NCBI GenBank assembly: GCA_018296165.2
Contig: JACKQL020000086.1
Span: forward strand, 62,001 to 126,000
DNA length: 64,000 bases
Source: Termitomyces sp. T153
Lineage: Eukaryota; Basidiomycota; Agaricomycetes; Agaricales; Lyophyllaceae
Direction: 5' to 3'
How positions within the stretch are numbered: the stretch's first letter is position 1; every line of letters begins with the position of its first letter. Under the pieces are notes generated by a model that was not told the DNA's origin, searched no databases, and saw nothing but the letters and a program-made list of their open reading frames with translations. This document shows positions 32,184 to 44,179 of the stretch, piece by piece. The position numbers and the translations under genes were made by a program.

Positions 32184-33237
32184 ATGGAAAGTCTGAACCT
32201 GCACACGCTGGCGAGCTCCCTGCCGGCCGCCCAGCACAACACCGAAGAGCTAACGAACAACTTCCGAGGTCCGTCATTGCCGTCTTTGTTTCTGTTCAAA
32301 TTGGGTACTGATCACGTTTACAGCGGCAGCGCTGAGTATCACAACGCTCTACAAATCATCGCGGAAGAACTCGAAACGGGCGTATAGCGCAGGATATGCG
32401 GCTGCGTGCCAGGATCTGCTGACCATGATCCAGCAGGGCGTGTCGGTGTCGTCGAACCAGGATCTGACGATCGGGCGGGTTATGGACTGGACTGAGGCGC
32501 GGTTGGAGGCCATCAAGGCGCGGGAGGAAGAGGAAGACGAGGAGGAGGAGAGGGAGAAGGAGAAGGAGACTGGGAAGCAGCCAAAGACGACGGCGCCTGC
32601 GGCCGTGCCTGTCAGCAAACCAGCCAAGCCCGCGCTTGCTCGTGCCAAAACCCAGGTACATCCCCATTCTACTCCCGACGCCTATTTGACCGCTGACGCT
32701 GCCTCTCAGCCCCTGCCAACCCCCGCCTCCCCCCGCTCATCACACCCGCCAATCTCCGAACCCTCATCTCCCTCTCCCCCACCGCCCGCCGCCCTCCGCC
32801 CCATCCAACGCCCCATCCGTCCCCGCGGCCTCACCAAGCCCAAACCCGACCTCGTCCCTGGAAGCATGGACTTTGACTTTCTCAACGACCCAGGCTCCTC
32901 CGGCACACCCATCCCCCTCGCTGCGGGCGCAAAACGCCGGCATGCAGTGATGATGATGCTTGATGCTGCGCCGTCGTCGGCGTCAGTGTCCATTGATGGG
33001 TCGCCACTTCTTCCACATGCGCATGCACATTCCTCGCCGAGTGGCTGTTCGGCGGGTGCTGCTGCGGTAGGCGGGGGCGGTGCAGCGGGATCCAGCAGGC
33101 GCAGGACAAGGAGACAGCAGAATCAGCACCAACACCAGAACCAGAACGTAGGTCCGAATGTGACGAGTACGGCGTTGCAGGATGCGATGGATGTTGAGGA
33201 GGAGGGCAGGGAGAGGAAGAGGGTTGCGAGGCGGTAG
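32184..33237 (+). CDS. Conserved fungal protein of unknown function
   Basis: Two exons, 32184-32268 and 32324-33237, with a 55-bp GT..AG intron (phase 1), give 332 aa. An in-frame ATG at 32127 would add 19 residues; I chose 32184 because the sequence from MESLNLH onward is what the broken copies at 20116 and 25571 preserve. Residues 1-90 look structured (AAQHNTEEL, ALSITTLYKSSRK, AYSAGYAAACQDLL, TIGRVMDWTEARLEAIKARE). Then come a highly acidic Glu run (about 95-110), a Pro/Ser-rich linker, a conserved PGSMDFDFLNDPGS segment with KRRHAVMMMLD, and a basic Arg/Gln tail ending KRVARR. Acidic and basic tracts suggest a nuclear protein; that is inference. I recall similar Agaricomycete proteins but no assigned role. 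Confidence 0.85.
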
Positions 33238-34049
33238 GGTCGTGTTTGCTCCCACTACACCACATTATACTTTTACGACTCGCATTCAATCCTGTGCGCA
33301 CCGACCTTATTTATCGATCCATCCGACCGCCAACCACACCGCATTGATTTTATTGTATTACGCTCATTCATACACATTCATACACATACGACGTATACAT
33401 ACACCAGTTTCTTCATCTTCATCTTCATCCGTACAGTTCATCGGCTCCCGCCTTGTGAATTCTCACGTATTACATAGAGTCCTGCTTCCGGCTTCAGTTT
33501 ATTTTCTTACCATACGGTGTCGGTCCTGGGCTTGGGCTTATCATACCCACACACACACACCGTCGCTCTTCATTCCTTTCTCCTTTTTACGTAACTTGGA
33601 TAACACCAACACGACAATGCTTTACCATGTAAAAACGTACGTAACGTAGACTAGCGTCCTTCTCAAGAGCGCTGTGTTCATATTAGTGACTTGGGAATCG
33701 TCGAAAGTAAGTAGATACGATACGATACGAGGTAAGCAGGCAGCCAGGCTGCTTATGTTCTTCCGGCTTCCGGTGCGTGCGGAGTGTATGGGTACTACCA
33801 CTTACCATACATCGTTTTCCGTATCGGTGGTCGGAAAAATGCTGCAGCCGAGCCGGATCGGATGAGATGGAACCAGGCCTGATGAGGCAAGTGCTGTGTC
33901 CCTTATCGCATCCCGAACCCAGTAGATCGGGTGAGGGGTTGCCTGATCCGGGGCCTAAGCAATGGCCAGATCTGATCATGTCTAATAATACTTGATGGAA
34001 ATGATTAGTATACTATATATTTTTGATAATGACGCCTGATTGTGCTTGT
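33238..34049. other. 3' flank, no gene recognised
   Basis: Probable 3' UTR and intergenic DNA. It has a CTTCATCTTCATCTTCATC run (about 33410-33430) and a (CA)n run at 33547-33560. The sequence becomes AT-rich and CpG-poor after about 34050. Confidence 0.45.
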
Positions 34050-35421
34050 TGGGTGGTGATCCTATCAGTCATTCTCCTTACTACTGATTTATTATTTACT
34101 GCTATACTATTACTTATTTGACCCGACTACTGATTTGGAGGCATGTGCATGACTTGGTTCTTATTTCCTGGCCATCAGTGAAAGGGCAGGTAAGATATAT
34201 GGGGCCAAATGCGGATGGGGAGGTATACTGTTTTACCAACCTAATGTCAGACCCAGCCAGCAGCCATGGACATTTTGAGATAATTTAGAGACTTGTTGAT
34301 TTTTGATGTTAAGTGTGATATCATACAAGGAATGGGAGTCTCAGGTAGATCAGTGTCCATATCACACAGTTAAAGGAATCCCTGGTAGATTTTATGTTGA
34401 ATTTCATAATAAAAGGCCATGTTACACAAGACTTGGTCAGGTATCCCACATTATTATGATCTTGCTAGGTTATATTACAATAACACCACTGTGACAGATG
34501 CACAACCTGCCCAGAAATAATACAGTCATGTGACCTTACCATTTTGGGAAGAACACATGTTGGCTTGCAACATTTTCTTACTGTAGCTACTACTTACCCT
34601 GCCTAATTACTATAGGCATGGAATAGAGGCCATACTCCATGCCTAGTTAGGCATAACTTTCTTAGTCTATGCCTTCATTTAATAATACACTACTAAATTC
34701 TCAACTTGTCTACACATGTTGGGCTGGCTACTGCTACCAGATGTGCTGAGGCCATCAGTAGGCCATCAGACATGGTGTCAATGGCTGTTGGCAATGTCAG
34801 CCATTATACAGTCAAACTTCTTCTAACCCATATCCATGGTACCCTTCCATACCCCTTAAGGTTTCCAATCCACTGGGTCAGTTTGCAGTAAATTCAACAC
34901 CATAGCCCATGAACCCCTCATACCCATAGCCCATAGCTTTTTGACCAACATAACCCATACTTTTGATATGTTTTGATATGACATCTGCAATTGTAACATG
35001 TAATGACATATACCAAAAATGAGTTGAAATGAATTTATGTGTTCTTATGGATGTCTGAAACTACTCAGAGTATTCAAAAAAGACTTGTTGACCTTGCAAA
35101 ATCAGGTAGCTTTGACTGACTGCACAGAAGTCAATATCTTTTAAGGATGAGGCATGGTCAGACAAGGATGGCTATTTTGTGGACTTTATGCAGTTCTGAA
35201 CACTCTAGAGATGACCTTGGAATATGAGAGGGGACTTGCAGAATTAGATGATAATCTGCAAGGTCTGGTTAGGATACTGAGAGAGGCAGGAGGTGAACTT
35301 GCTACAGTTGTAAGGAAGAAGTGTAAACATGTGGCATGTTCTTATTTTTAGCTATGCAGCTTGACAGAAGTGTTTATAGGAACTGAGTCTAAGCCTAAAG
35401 ACATCACAGAAAAGGCCAAAG
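34050..35421. other. CpG-poor transposon debris
   Basis: Old, AT-rich sequence. No domain was recognised. Confidence 0.4.
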
Positions 35422-36086
35422 ATGGAAAGCAATCAAGTTGCAGCTCTGAATCAGTGCATCAAGATCTTGGGCTGGTATCATGCCAATGGCAAGAATTAGT
35501 CAAAAACAGCAAGACATTGTATACCCCTTTACTGCAATCCTGTTATCAAACAGCCTTTAATCTCTTGCTGGGTCCAGGAAGAAGCAAAATGGCAGGAACA
35601 ATGAGCAGAGGATGACTCTAATGTGGATTACTCAGCAAAATAGCTGCATTAGACACAGCATCCATAAGTAACTGATGTGATGGACCTCTGAGTCTCCAAG
35701 GCATTTTTTGTACTGGTGATGCTCTACATGTGAAGTTGAAACAGTTTGTGGACTTGGTAGGCTTTCTAAATGATGAGCACTTGGATCTTAGCAATGGTTG
35801 GCTGGCACATTTCAAAACTTATGAAAACTTGAAACAATTTTGTTGGCATGGTAAAGCTAGATTCTGCAAGTGCAGAAGTAGTGGAAACTGAATGGCAGTG
35901 GATCCAGAAGCTCATTCTTGAATGTGGTTACAAGTTGAGGAATATTTTCAACATGGATGGAACTGAATTATTCTATGCATATGTATCAATGTTGATTTTT
36001 TCATTGATCTGGCACTCCAGATCAAGGCTTATCAAACAGGCAACACTCAGGTGTAAAAGGAAAGAAAGTCCATCTGACCTATGCAT

Positions 36087-36099
36087 TCACAGCAAATGC
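36087..36099. repeat. SINE target-site duplication, left
   Basis: TCACAGCAAATGC, repeated exactly at 36969-36981. Confidence 0.92.
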
Positions 36100-36195
36100 G
36101 GGGCACGGTGGCTCAGCTGGCACCATCGTGTCCCAAAGCGGGTCACATGATCTGCGAGTGCAAGGTCGGGGTTTCGACTCTGGCTGAGTGCGCCT
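36100..36195 (+). promoter_or_regulatory. Internal RNA polymerase III promoter of the SINE
   Basis: A box at 36109-36120 and B box at 36170-36180, spaced as in a tRNA. This would drive transcription from the first base of the element. That it works is inferred from the match and from the evident mobility. Confidence 0.7.
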
Positions 36196-36968
36196 GTGTG
36201 GAAAACACCTTAGACACCACGTGGGTTATTTCAACGCCACCGGGAAGCCTCCGCCCGCACGTGCTCGACTAGCCAGGCTTTGTAGTGCAGGCCGACCAGG
36301 ACCGAGCAATCAAGCACGTGGTTCAATGAGGCAATGTGACCACCACGCTCGTGACAGATCAGAAAAAGAGAAGTTTCCCCGGTGCGACGGATTTGGGAGA
36401 AGGTCCAGGCCTTCGCTGACCAAGCGGGTCGTGGCACGGGTAGGCGTGAGGATAGGAGTCAATAGTTCGAGCAGGCTGCCGATGCAATGTGTGGTCCATC
36501 GGATGGGTTCGGTGCGGTCCGGTAAATACCGACCACGGCTGCTGGTTTGATCGGGTGTCCAGCCGAAAGGTGCGGCATGTCTGTCACTACAGTCCTCTGG
36601 GGCCAATAGGCGGCCCACTGGCTCATTCCGTCGCGGGTTCCGAATCTCGGGTTCGATCTTCCGAAAGTAGCGTCTGGGTGTGGGGAAGGGTTAGTCGTGA
36701 GACCCTTACTGGTGTGTGGGAGTGGGAGGCTATGAGCTGGCCGAGCGCCTCATCGTGGGACAATACCAGCGTGCACACAGTAAGCATTGCCGAGTACAGC
36801 TGGGTTTAGAAATTGGGAGGGCACGTTAATGGCAGATGGTAGCGGGACTTAGTGTGGGAAAACGGTACCACCCCCATTACGTACTGCGGGGCTTAGAACA
36901 CAAAGGTCATGTGTAAAATAGGCCTCGAAGATAAATAAAATGGTTCATCATCATCATCATCATCATCA
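36100..36968 (+). mobile_element. Large tRNA-derived SINE (869 bp)
   Basis: The 5' end is tRNA-like: GGGGCAC start, a perfect A box TGGCTCAGCTGG (36109-36120), a B-box-like GGTTTCGACTC (36170-36180), and GTGCGCC about 10 bp further that can pair 6 of 7 with the start. A second B-box-like GGTTCGATCTT is at 36650-36660, so the element may be dimeric. The 3' end is AGATAAATAAAATGG followed by a (TCA)n tail. An exact 13-bp target duplication flanks it and the host is a dead transposase gene. It is GC- and CpG-rich against a CpG-poor background, so insertion is recent. No protein frame of note is present. Confidence 0.85.
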
Positions 36969-36981
36969 TCACAGCAAATGC
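36969..36981. repeat. SINE target-site duplication, right
   Basis: TCACAGCAAATGC, identical to 36087-36099. The first bases merge with the (TCA)n tail. Confidence 0.92.
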
Positions 36982-37387
36982 AGATGTATCAGAGAAGCTC
37001 TGGTCCACAGTCAAGGGTAAAGCCAACAAGCCTTTTGGAGAGGACACTTCTTGATCTTGAACCTGGCCTAGCCTATGTGGCACCCCAAGCAGCTGTGTGC
37101 ACTGACCCAGAAAACCCCGCCTTTTGTACTTTGTACACTGTGTCCCATCCTGTTTGCCATATACAAATATACTCTATTCATTGAGCATTTTTCTGGCTTG
37201 AAATGAGGCATGGTATTTCTTAATACCCTTTCTCCAAACTCAGAATCAGCAGTTGCCCTGTGCAAGCCCAGAGAGACTCAAGGAGCCCATTATATTGAGA
37301 TTAGTATTAGAGCTGTAATGACTCTGGTACCTATTGTCTACTACTCTTTGTATCTGCACATGGAAACTAGCAGGTTCATCAGCATTT

Positions 37388-37745
37388 TGACAGGAGAATC
37401 TTAGCTCTGGACAGATATGACCCTATAAGTCCCCAATGGCCTCCTCAGTCTTTTTCATCAAGAAGGATGGGCCTCTTTGTCTGGTTCAGGGCTATTGAGT
37501 CTTGAATGTGATGATGATAAAGAATTGCTATCCCTTGCCACTCATCTCTGAACTTGTCAACAACCTTTGAGGTGCATGCTACTTCACCAAGTTGGATGTC
37601 TGTTGGGGCTACAACAATGTGCACATCAAAGAAGGAGATGAGTGGAAGGCAGCATTCCAGACAAATCACAGACTCTTTAAACCTCTCATGATGTTCTTTG
37701 GTCTCACCAATAGCCCAGCCACTTTCCAGACTATGATGAACAGCA
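37388..37745 (+). pseudogene. Ty3/gypsy reverse transcriptase fragment
   Basis: Starts ACAGGAGAATCTTAGCTCTGG, nearly the same as 6009-6029, and continues with the reverse transcriptase palm that the copy at 5400-8003 lacks: VFFIKKDGPLCLVQ, then [19 protein letters not shown] with the first catalytic Asp, and [14 protein letters not shown]. It ends before the YxDD box. It parallels 57850-58150. Two in-frame stops are present. Confidence 0.82.
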
Positions 37746-39087
37746 TTATTCCAGTTGAACAAGATCAATGGATAACACATTATATTAATCATGGTTTTCT
37801 TAGATGCTTGGGAATGCATCAGAATTCTTTAGAAGGCATCAGATTCTTTGGAAGGCATCAGTCTTCTTTGGCAGCTATCAAAATATCATCAAAGCATCAG
37901 ATTCTTTAAAAGCTGTCAAACTTCTTTGGCAGCCATACTTCTTTTGGATGGTACATGTAAATCAACAGAGGCACATGACCTTATTTTTGGTATTCTTGAC
38001 TCTCAAGTCCCATCTTGCTCATCTGCAGCTGCTCATTGTTATCTGCTTATTGTTGTCTTGTCTACATCCACCAAGGCCCTTCTCCAAAAGTTCTGTGACA
38101 CTAAGAGCTCTGTGTTGGCCTCAGCTCTGAGAGGAGACTTGGTTCATGGAAGCAAATTTCCCAGATCAAGGACAAAGAACTTGTCCTGGGGGCTAGGAAA
38201 AGCTTCTGAGAAGAGTCCCTCAAGAGAAGGCTTAGGCATATGTTATAAAGTCATAAGAGAGAGGGAAGGAAGCCCAGTTGGTTAACAAGGATCAGGCAGT
38301 GGCAGGAGTAGCAGGTTTGTATCAAATGTCAGATCAATGACCATCCAAATTTTTTAAATGGAATTCAGCAATGAAACCCCCAATGCTGGCAACAGCTCTG
38401 CTAGTCCAAGTGGCAGCAGTAGTATCAGAAAGTCTATTAACCCAAGTGGGTTTATCATCAAAATTGAGTAGAGTATTGGTGCATAGTCTGTCATCTTCAC
38501 TGGAGCTGGCACCAGCCAGGCCATGACCCCTGCTAATAAGAAAGGCTAGCCAAGCAGAGATCCTATAACAAAAATGGAGGAAATACACTGCCCAACCTCC
38601 TCCTTGTAGTCCTCCCCCACCCACCCATTCTGAGTATGAATCAGTTTTCTCTGACAAAGACAATGACAACAAAAAACAAATGATGCAAAATCTCTTATTA
38701 CAGTACATAATTACACAGGATAATTCATGTGGGTACCAGTATCTGGTCCAATCCTCATAAAATGATTGATATGATGCTCTGAGGCTCTTTTCTTCTGACA
38801 AACCCTTTCTAGAGAAGCTTTTATCTTTAGACAGACTGGATCCATTTTCTGCCTTTGTCCTTGTTCAAACCAGATAAATTATATTCCTGCTCCCCCCATC
38901 TTTCTGGTACATCTAATGCCATACTTTGCATCCAACATTCTGCCTCATGTTAGGAACTCACTGAACTTAAAGTATAACTGATCTTGCACCACAGACCTTG
39001 AAATCAAGACACGAAACAAGTCAAGAAAAAATCGGGTATTGTTACAACTTACCAGTGTCAATATCAAATATGTGGCTCCCCCAGACT
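37746..39087. other. CpG-poor transposon debris
   Basis: Short imperfect repeats of GCATCAGATTCTTT occur at 37815-37920. Frames around 37960-38285 look like decayed coding sequence but I cannot assign them. Confidence 0.4.
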
Positions 39088-39563
39088 TAGTGATGTGCTA
39101 GGCCTGGCCCAGCTCAAATGCCTGAGCTTAGAGTTGGCTTTTCAAGGTCCAGGCTTGTATAATTCCAAGCCTGAGTGCCCAAGCCCAAGCCTGACCTTGC
39201 TCAGGCTCGGGCCACAGCTTTACTACTAGACTGAGTTCAAACAATGTGAGGGATAATAGAATGTATATTGCACTTAGTCAATCAAAATAGTGATCAAGAA
39301 AGGCATGTCCCGAAATGGATCTGCTATCATATGATTAGAAACATCAATGAATAGCTTTCTAACCAAAATTTCACCATTTGGGTGGCTAGTATATCAATAC
39401 AATTCAGTCACATAAAGCCATGGCTTAAACCTAGGCTTCAGGCCTTGCAAATTTTTAAGCCTGAGCTGTAGGCCATCCAAACCCTGAACCATGGCTTCTT
39501 ACGGCCTTGGCTACCTGCGGCTTGGCCCAGTCAATTTCAGGCCTCAAGCCAAGCACATCACTA
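39088..39563. mobile_element. Possible hAT-type MITE
   Basis: 476 bp bounded by TAGTGATGTGCTAGGC at left and its near-perfect complement GCCAAGCACATCACTA at right (15 of 16). TAGTGATG-type ends are common among hAT elements. The interior is rich in GCCTGAGC/GCTCAGGC inverted motifs. I could not see a convincing 8-bp target duplication (CCCAGACT against CCTGACAA). Confidence 0.45.
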
Positions 39564-40154
39564 CCTGACAAGTTCTTTCTCATGTATCTAGTCGAGGACG
39601 AGCTTGTGGAACTTGGGGGTCAGTCAGCACTGCGAAAGGGCACTTATATCGATGTTTCAACTGAGAACTTCTCATTTTCAACAAACGACAAAGTCAGATC
39701 TTTTTTTCGTATGTCAATGGCCTGAGGCTTCAGGCATGGTGTAAATAAGTTCTTCTTGATTTTGTGACATTCAACCTTCAGATGATTCAATCAGCCTTCC
39801 TTCTGCCCTGCCTTGTGCAAGCACCCAGAGAGGATTTATTCAGAGTTGTACTTGGGATCATTGACTCGAATATACAAGATCTTCAAATTACTACATGTTG
39901 ACTCAGAAAGTCAAACTCGTATCATCCTGTGAGCTGTTAAAGGAAAGAATTAAACCAATGACAAGTCATCGCGATGTCCTCGTAACTCTCACAATTGGAT
40001 TGATAGAAAGGAAACCAATTATAAACCAAAGACAGTTGTGCTGCATATATAATTCGGTACATGTTGATACAATTGTACTGGATTGGAGTCAATAGCCGAA
40101 GCAAAGCACAAGACTCAGGGCAGCCACACAAATCAGGTATTAAGATAAAAAATT
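39564..40154. other. Intergenic, no gene recognised
   Basis: 3' flank of the minus-strand membrane protein gene. No coding pattern seen. Confidence 0.45.
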
Positions 40155-41769
40155 CTAGGAAATGGCGACAGGTGTGGCGCTCGAAGTCAAACGATGAATA
40201 TCAGCAGCGTGTTTTGAGTATCCTGGTGGTGCTTCATTTATGAGCCCATGAGCCTGATCAGAATTCAGCTGCGCCTGTAGTCTCCCAATCTCCGTCCTCA
40301 TAGCCTGGTTCTGCTGCAGAATTTCTGTCACGTTCGGGCCTCCAAAGTGATTCAGTCCGCGCGCAGAACTCTCTGACTGATCTAATTCTTTCGCCAGGCT
40401 GTTTGTCTGCTCGCTGATCATACTCCGATCCTGGGCTCCGAAGATTTCTGAGCTTGAGGACTCATCGGCATAAGGCGAGTGATAGTCTTCAAGCTCACGC
40501 ATCCGCGCTGCGTCCCGCTGTTTTCTAACGGGGTGAAAGGACGTGGCGGGTAACCCCCGTTCCTGGGCTCTGACCTCAGTGCCTGGATTATCAGGGGGGA
40601 ATGATGTAAATGGTGTCAAGACCGGATGTCGTGGTGTGAGGTCGTCTATGTTTGATGGAAGAGCCATGTGCGCTGGCCTTCTGCGACGGCATAGGAGGAA
40701 AATGACAAGGACTAGGAGGAGAATCACTGCAACACCACCTACAACGCCTCCGACAATTGCTCCAATGGGAGTTGAGTGGGCAGTATTGCCGTCTTCGGTA
40801 TTATTATTACTGCCTTGTGAACCGCTGGTGCCGATCAACGAAGATGAGGTAGCCAGGACTGTCCCTGTCGTCACTGTTGTCACAAGCATTCCCGATGTTA
40901 TGATAGTGGCTCTGGACAGTGAACTGGGCAACAAAGAGGAGATCGTGTCTGAGGACACAAGCGTTGGGGACTGGGATTGTGTAGGAGCGTTACTAATTGT
41001 CGTCACAACTGGAGTGCCAGAAACAATTGTGGTAGATGTTTGGGGAGTTACGGTCACAACAGGCTGATCGTGAATTGTCGTTGGGCTTGGTTGTGAGGTT
41101 GTAATGTCTATTCCGTCATCAAATCTGAAAGTAAAACGTCAAACCGGCTTTATCACTTCAACAGAAAAGGGATGCGCACTGGTAAATTGCATAGTCAAAA
41201 CTGGTGAAAACATGCCGATCAAGTCCAGAAGTTGATATAAGCAGAGTGTGGCTATTGTTTCCAGGGAGGTTCTCTTTTGAAAACACGAGAGCGTTGAAAA
41301 TGTAGTCGTGACTTGTGCTCGGAATGTGTCGGAATGTGGAAACGAAATTGCCATCAAGAGTGAAATTACAGAGTGTCTCGGTGGTGGTTCCGGTGCTAAC
41401 AAAATTAGGGAGTATGAAGTACACGTATATTGCAGAGCCTATATTGGAAGTGAGTGTACCCCGGCATCGCTTATGCTGAAATCAACTGCAACAGAACACA
41501 CCTCGAAATGAGAATTGTATAGACATCGAAGGAAATTTTTCTGGCATGAAGGTGAACGCAGAATATGATTGCTTAAAAACATCCGCTAGGGGTGGTTTTA
41601 TCGCACATCCACCACAGTCTGGGTGCTGCCATGGGTCAGGAACGTACTTGGGCAGCACTCCAGTAACCAAGTCTCCAAATGTATCGTCAATAGTCACATT
41701 CTTAAGAGCAGCATGGATTGAAGGCAACAGGAGAAGTAGTAAGATCCAGCAGACCTCTCTCGAGCGCAT
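40155..41769 (-). CDS. Secreted-domain single-pass membrane protein
   Basis: Three exons, 41769-41502, 41438-41180 and 41124-40155, with GT..AG introns of 63 and 55 bp, give 498 aa. Signal peptide: MRSREVCWILLLLLLPSIHA. The lumenal part has NVTIDDTFGDLVTG, a CGGCAIKP pair of cysteines, SIQFSFRGSAIYVYF and a region ending FTSFDYAIYQ. It matches a common Basidiomycete ectodomain of about 170 residues. A Ser/Thr-rich stalk (about 190-290) precedes one transmembrane helix (VGGVVGGVAVILLLVLVIFL) with CRRRR as stop-transfer. The ~190-residue tail has a predicted coiled coil (LQQNQAMRTEIGRLQAQL). The layout is that of a surface sensor or adhesin; ligand and pathway are unknown. Confidence 0.85.
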
Positions 41770-42179
41770 TTGGGAAGACAAAGGATGAGCAAAGGTGGAG
41801 CTTGCGTCTTGGCAGCCGATACGTTATGGCACTGACAGGATACATCAAAACTTGATTTTATGAAGCGGTTCTATCAACAAGTCGTTTCATATGCACAGGT
41901 CTCGTCGACGCATGTTCTCGGTCATATAAGAAGGCGCCCGAACATCGAAGCGACTGAGACAGTGACAGTTCCTGAGATAAGCTCTCATAACGAAAGAAGT
42001 GGAAAGTAAAGGCTTAGTAAACTGGGAGAACCCATTTTACACGGGATGTTTCGTTGGATCTGGAATTAATGTTAAAGTGCTAATGAGAGATATTATCGTG
42101 ACGACCACTGACCGATAACTTGATGAGATGACCGTTGTCAAGCGTTAAAGGTTTGGTACTGATATTTGGTAGGGATCCA
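41770..42179. other. Upstream region of the membrane protein gene
   Basis: Probable promoter. I see no well-placed TATA box on the minus strand and no other feature. Confidence 0.4.
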
Positions 42180-42957
42180 TCAAGAAGATGATGCGATATC
42201 GGAGTGAAATCGGATCTTTACATACGCCGATTCCCAAAAAGTGGGCCGAAAAGGGACCACACTTCGTTCATACGACTCGATTCCATAACATGCCTTCAGT
42301 CTCCTTCGTAGCCAGAAAAGCAACTCTGCCACCTTCGAGCCCAACTTGACCATTATTGGCGGCTGCATTTCCTCTGCTTCCTCATATGGTGTTATCAACT
42401 CTGCCAAGTTTTCTGTTGACACCTAGTCTCAAGGAGAAGGAGAAGAACATGCGCAAGGATCCTCAGCTGCTGACGACCAACTACACATCATCAATTCGGA
42501 CCTGCCACCCCTCTGAGTGATTTCGATCGAATAAAGGGAACTTGGAAGCGAGGGGGCTGGACAACACATGTTGGAAACACCTAGATGCGCGAGATTGAAC
42601 TGTTCGAGAACGAGTGCTTCGGTAAGAACAGGTAATAATTGCAGCCTTTGGGCGTTAGGCTGCAATTTAACGCCCAGATACACCGACCGTCCGAGCTCTT
42701 GGTTGCGTCGTTGTATGGTGAACCACCTACAACCATCACCAGCAAAGGATATCGGTTCTCCCTACCACCTACGCCTCTGTCAAGCGTCGATTGACACCAG
42801 ATCCCATTGATCTGGGATGGGCAAGCCAAATCTGCGAAGTGGGGAACGAAGAGGGTGGACGAGAGCTGCCTGGATTGGTTGGGCAGGGTTTGGTTACCGG
42901 TCTAGAGACAAGTTGATGGAGGCGGTAACTTAGGAGAGGTAAGAGATCAGTTTGCAT
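42180..42957 (-). other. Unassigned open frames, gene status unclear
   Basis: Overlapping minus-strand frames (42957-42769, 42829-42581, 42683-42429, 42422-42180) could be exons of one gene; segments such as RLQLLPVLTEALVLEQFNLAHL are protein-like. I could not find a consistent splice model or a known domain, so I do not call a gene. Confidence 0.25.
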
Positions 42958-44012
42958 GGCGGGGACGGCGTGGGTGCACTCGTTCTTTTATAGATTTTGG
43001 ATGATCAACTGAAATGAACGTTTTTAAGATCTTTTTTTAGCCTTGCTGGATGTAGCGTAACTTGACATTTCTGCTCCACGTCTTGTGGGCGTTTGTGGGT
43101 GCTGAGGGGTGGAGGTTGGTCAGTGCTGTTCTTTTTTTTAACATTTGCCATTTTCTTCCCTACGCGTGTACATTGCTTACATGCTGAGCGTTTAGCTCTT
43201 GACCTCTTCCATTCCTACATTCAGGTATTCGCCCTTCCTCACTCTTGAACTTGTGTAATAATACTACCTTCCTTCTCCTCCCCTCTCCTCATCCATTTCT
43301 CCCTCCTTCACTCAAGGCTGACTATTTTTGCTTTCTATGCATAGACCCAGATGCCATTTGAATGGGAATAGATACCCTGCCAAGGCCTGGGGTGGCGCGC
43401 TATTGTACACCTGGGAGCGTGACGAGGTTGACCTGCTGGGTCAGAAGTGTATGGTTATGATTGGGTTATGGAGGGAGGCAGGGCACGGGGAACGGTGTAC
43501 GAGTCTTTCTTTCGTCCTGTACATTCTATCTATTGACTTTACTCAGTATACTCCAATATTGTTTGTGCGATGTGGTAGGGTGGCGGATTCTGCTGATGTT
43601 TCTGGATAGGTTGGGTCCATTTACTGCATGTGTCATTGGGTAGTACCTCTGTTCTGAGCATCCTTCTTGTGCTTCTTCAGTGCCGCCTTATCACTTCTCA
43701 CTCTGCTGGTTTTATGTATTTAGTTCCTCTTCCCACAGAAAATCACGTCTATGTACATATGAAGCATTGACCGTATCTGAGCACAAATGGCAAACGTAGA
43801 GCATTGCTTCAAATCGTTCGTGATCATTTTGATCCAGTATCCTATACATGCATTGACGGCCCAAGGAATCCAAGGAAATGACGATATCGCTGACTCTCGA
43901 ATATGTAACATTTGTGAGAAGCACACGGGAAGTCAGTGATCACGACGTTCACGCAAACATCATACCAAACTTGGTGGAACGGAAACAAAGCCCAAAGTAT
44001 AAACCGTCTTAC
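42958..44012. other. No gene recognised
   Basis: Pyrimidine-rich stretch at 43200-43320. Short frames on both strands show no domain. Confidence 0.4.
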
Positions 44013-44072
44013 TAAGAAGGTTTGCATTAAAAATGTAGATCGTAAGAAGGTTTGCATTGAAAATGTAGATTG
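44013..44072. repeat. 30-bp tandem duplication
   Basis: TAAGAAGGTTTGCATT(A/G)AAAATGTAGAT occurs at 44013 and again at 44043. Confidence 0.85.
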
Positions 44073-44179
44073 TCCGAATACAGTTTAAATCAGGTTAGGG
44101 TACAGCGAAAGCATAGAACGACAGTTAATACTTACGACCATCCGTGAAAAATAAGTATTTAGAGATGAATTTCAAGAAA

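Larger units (their letters stand above)
35422..37050 (+). pseudogene. Pogo/CENP-B-like transposase, split by a SINE
   Basis: Decayed plus-strand gene in several frames. From 35422 there is a helix-turn-helix-like start (AALNQCIKILGWYHANGK) and a QEEAKW block; at about 35740-35835 a CENP-B/Tc5-type DNA-binding block (FLNDEHLDLSNGWLAHFKTY); and at 35848-36090 the start of a DDE domain with NIFNMDGTELFY, where active relatives read NMDET, so the motif is altered. The frame then reaches TYAFTANA, where a SINE is inserted, and resumes on the far side with DVSEKLWSTVKGKANKPF (36982-37040). Stops and frameshifts are numerous. The right-hand limit is not clear. Confidence 0.75.

Noticed and set aside
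32349..33301. Several minus-strand frames opposite the 332-aa gene
   Set aside because: The plus-strand model has a clean intron and conserved copies. The antisense frames show only low-complexity sequence.
36100..36195. A functional tRNA gene
   Set aside because: A and B boxes are present, but the body after the B box, the tail and the target duplication show a SINE head. The arms do not fold cleanly.
40543..41067. 174-codon plus-strand frame
   Set aside because: Antisense to exon 3 of the membrane protein, which has signal peptide, ectodomain, transmembrane segment and consistent introns.
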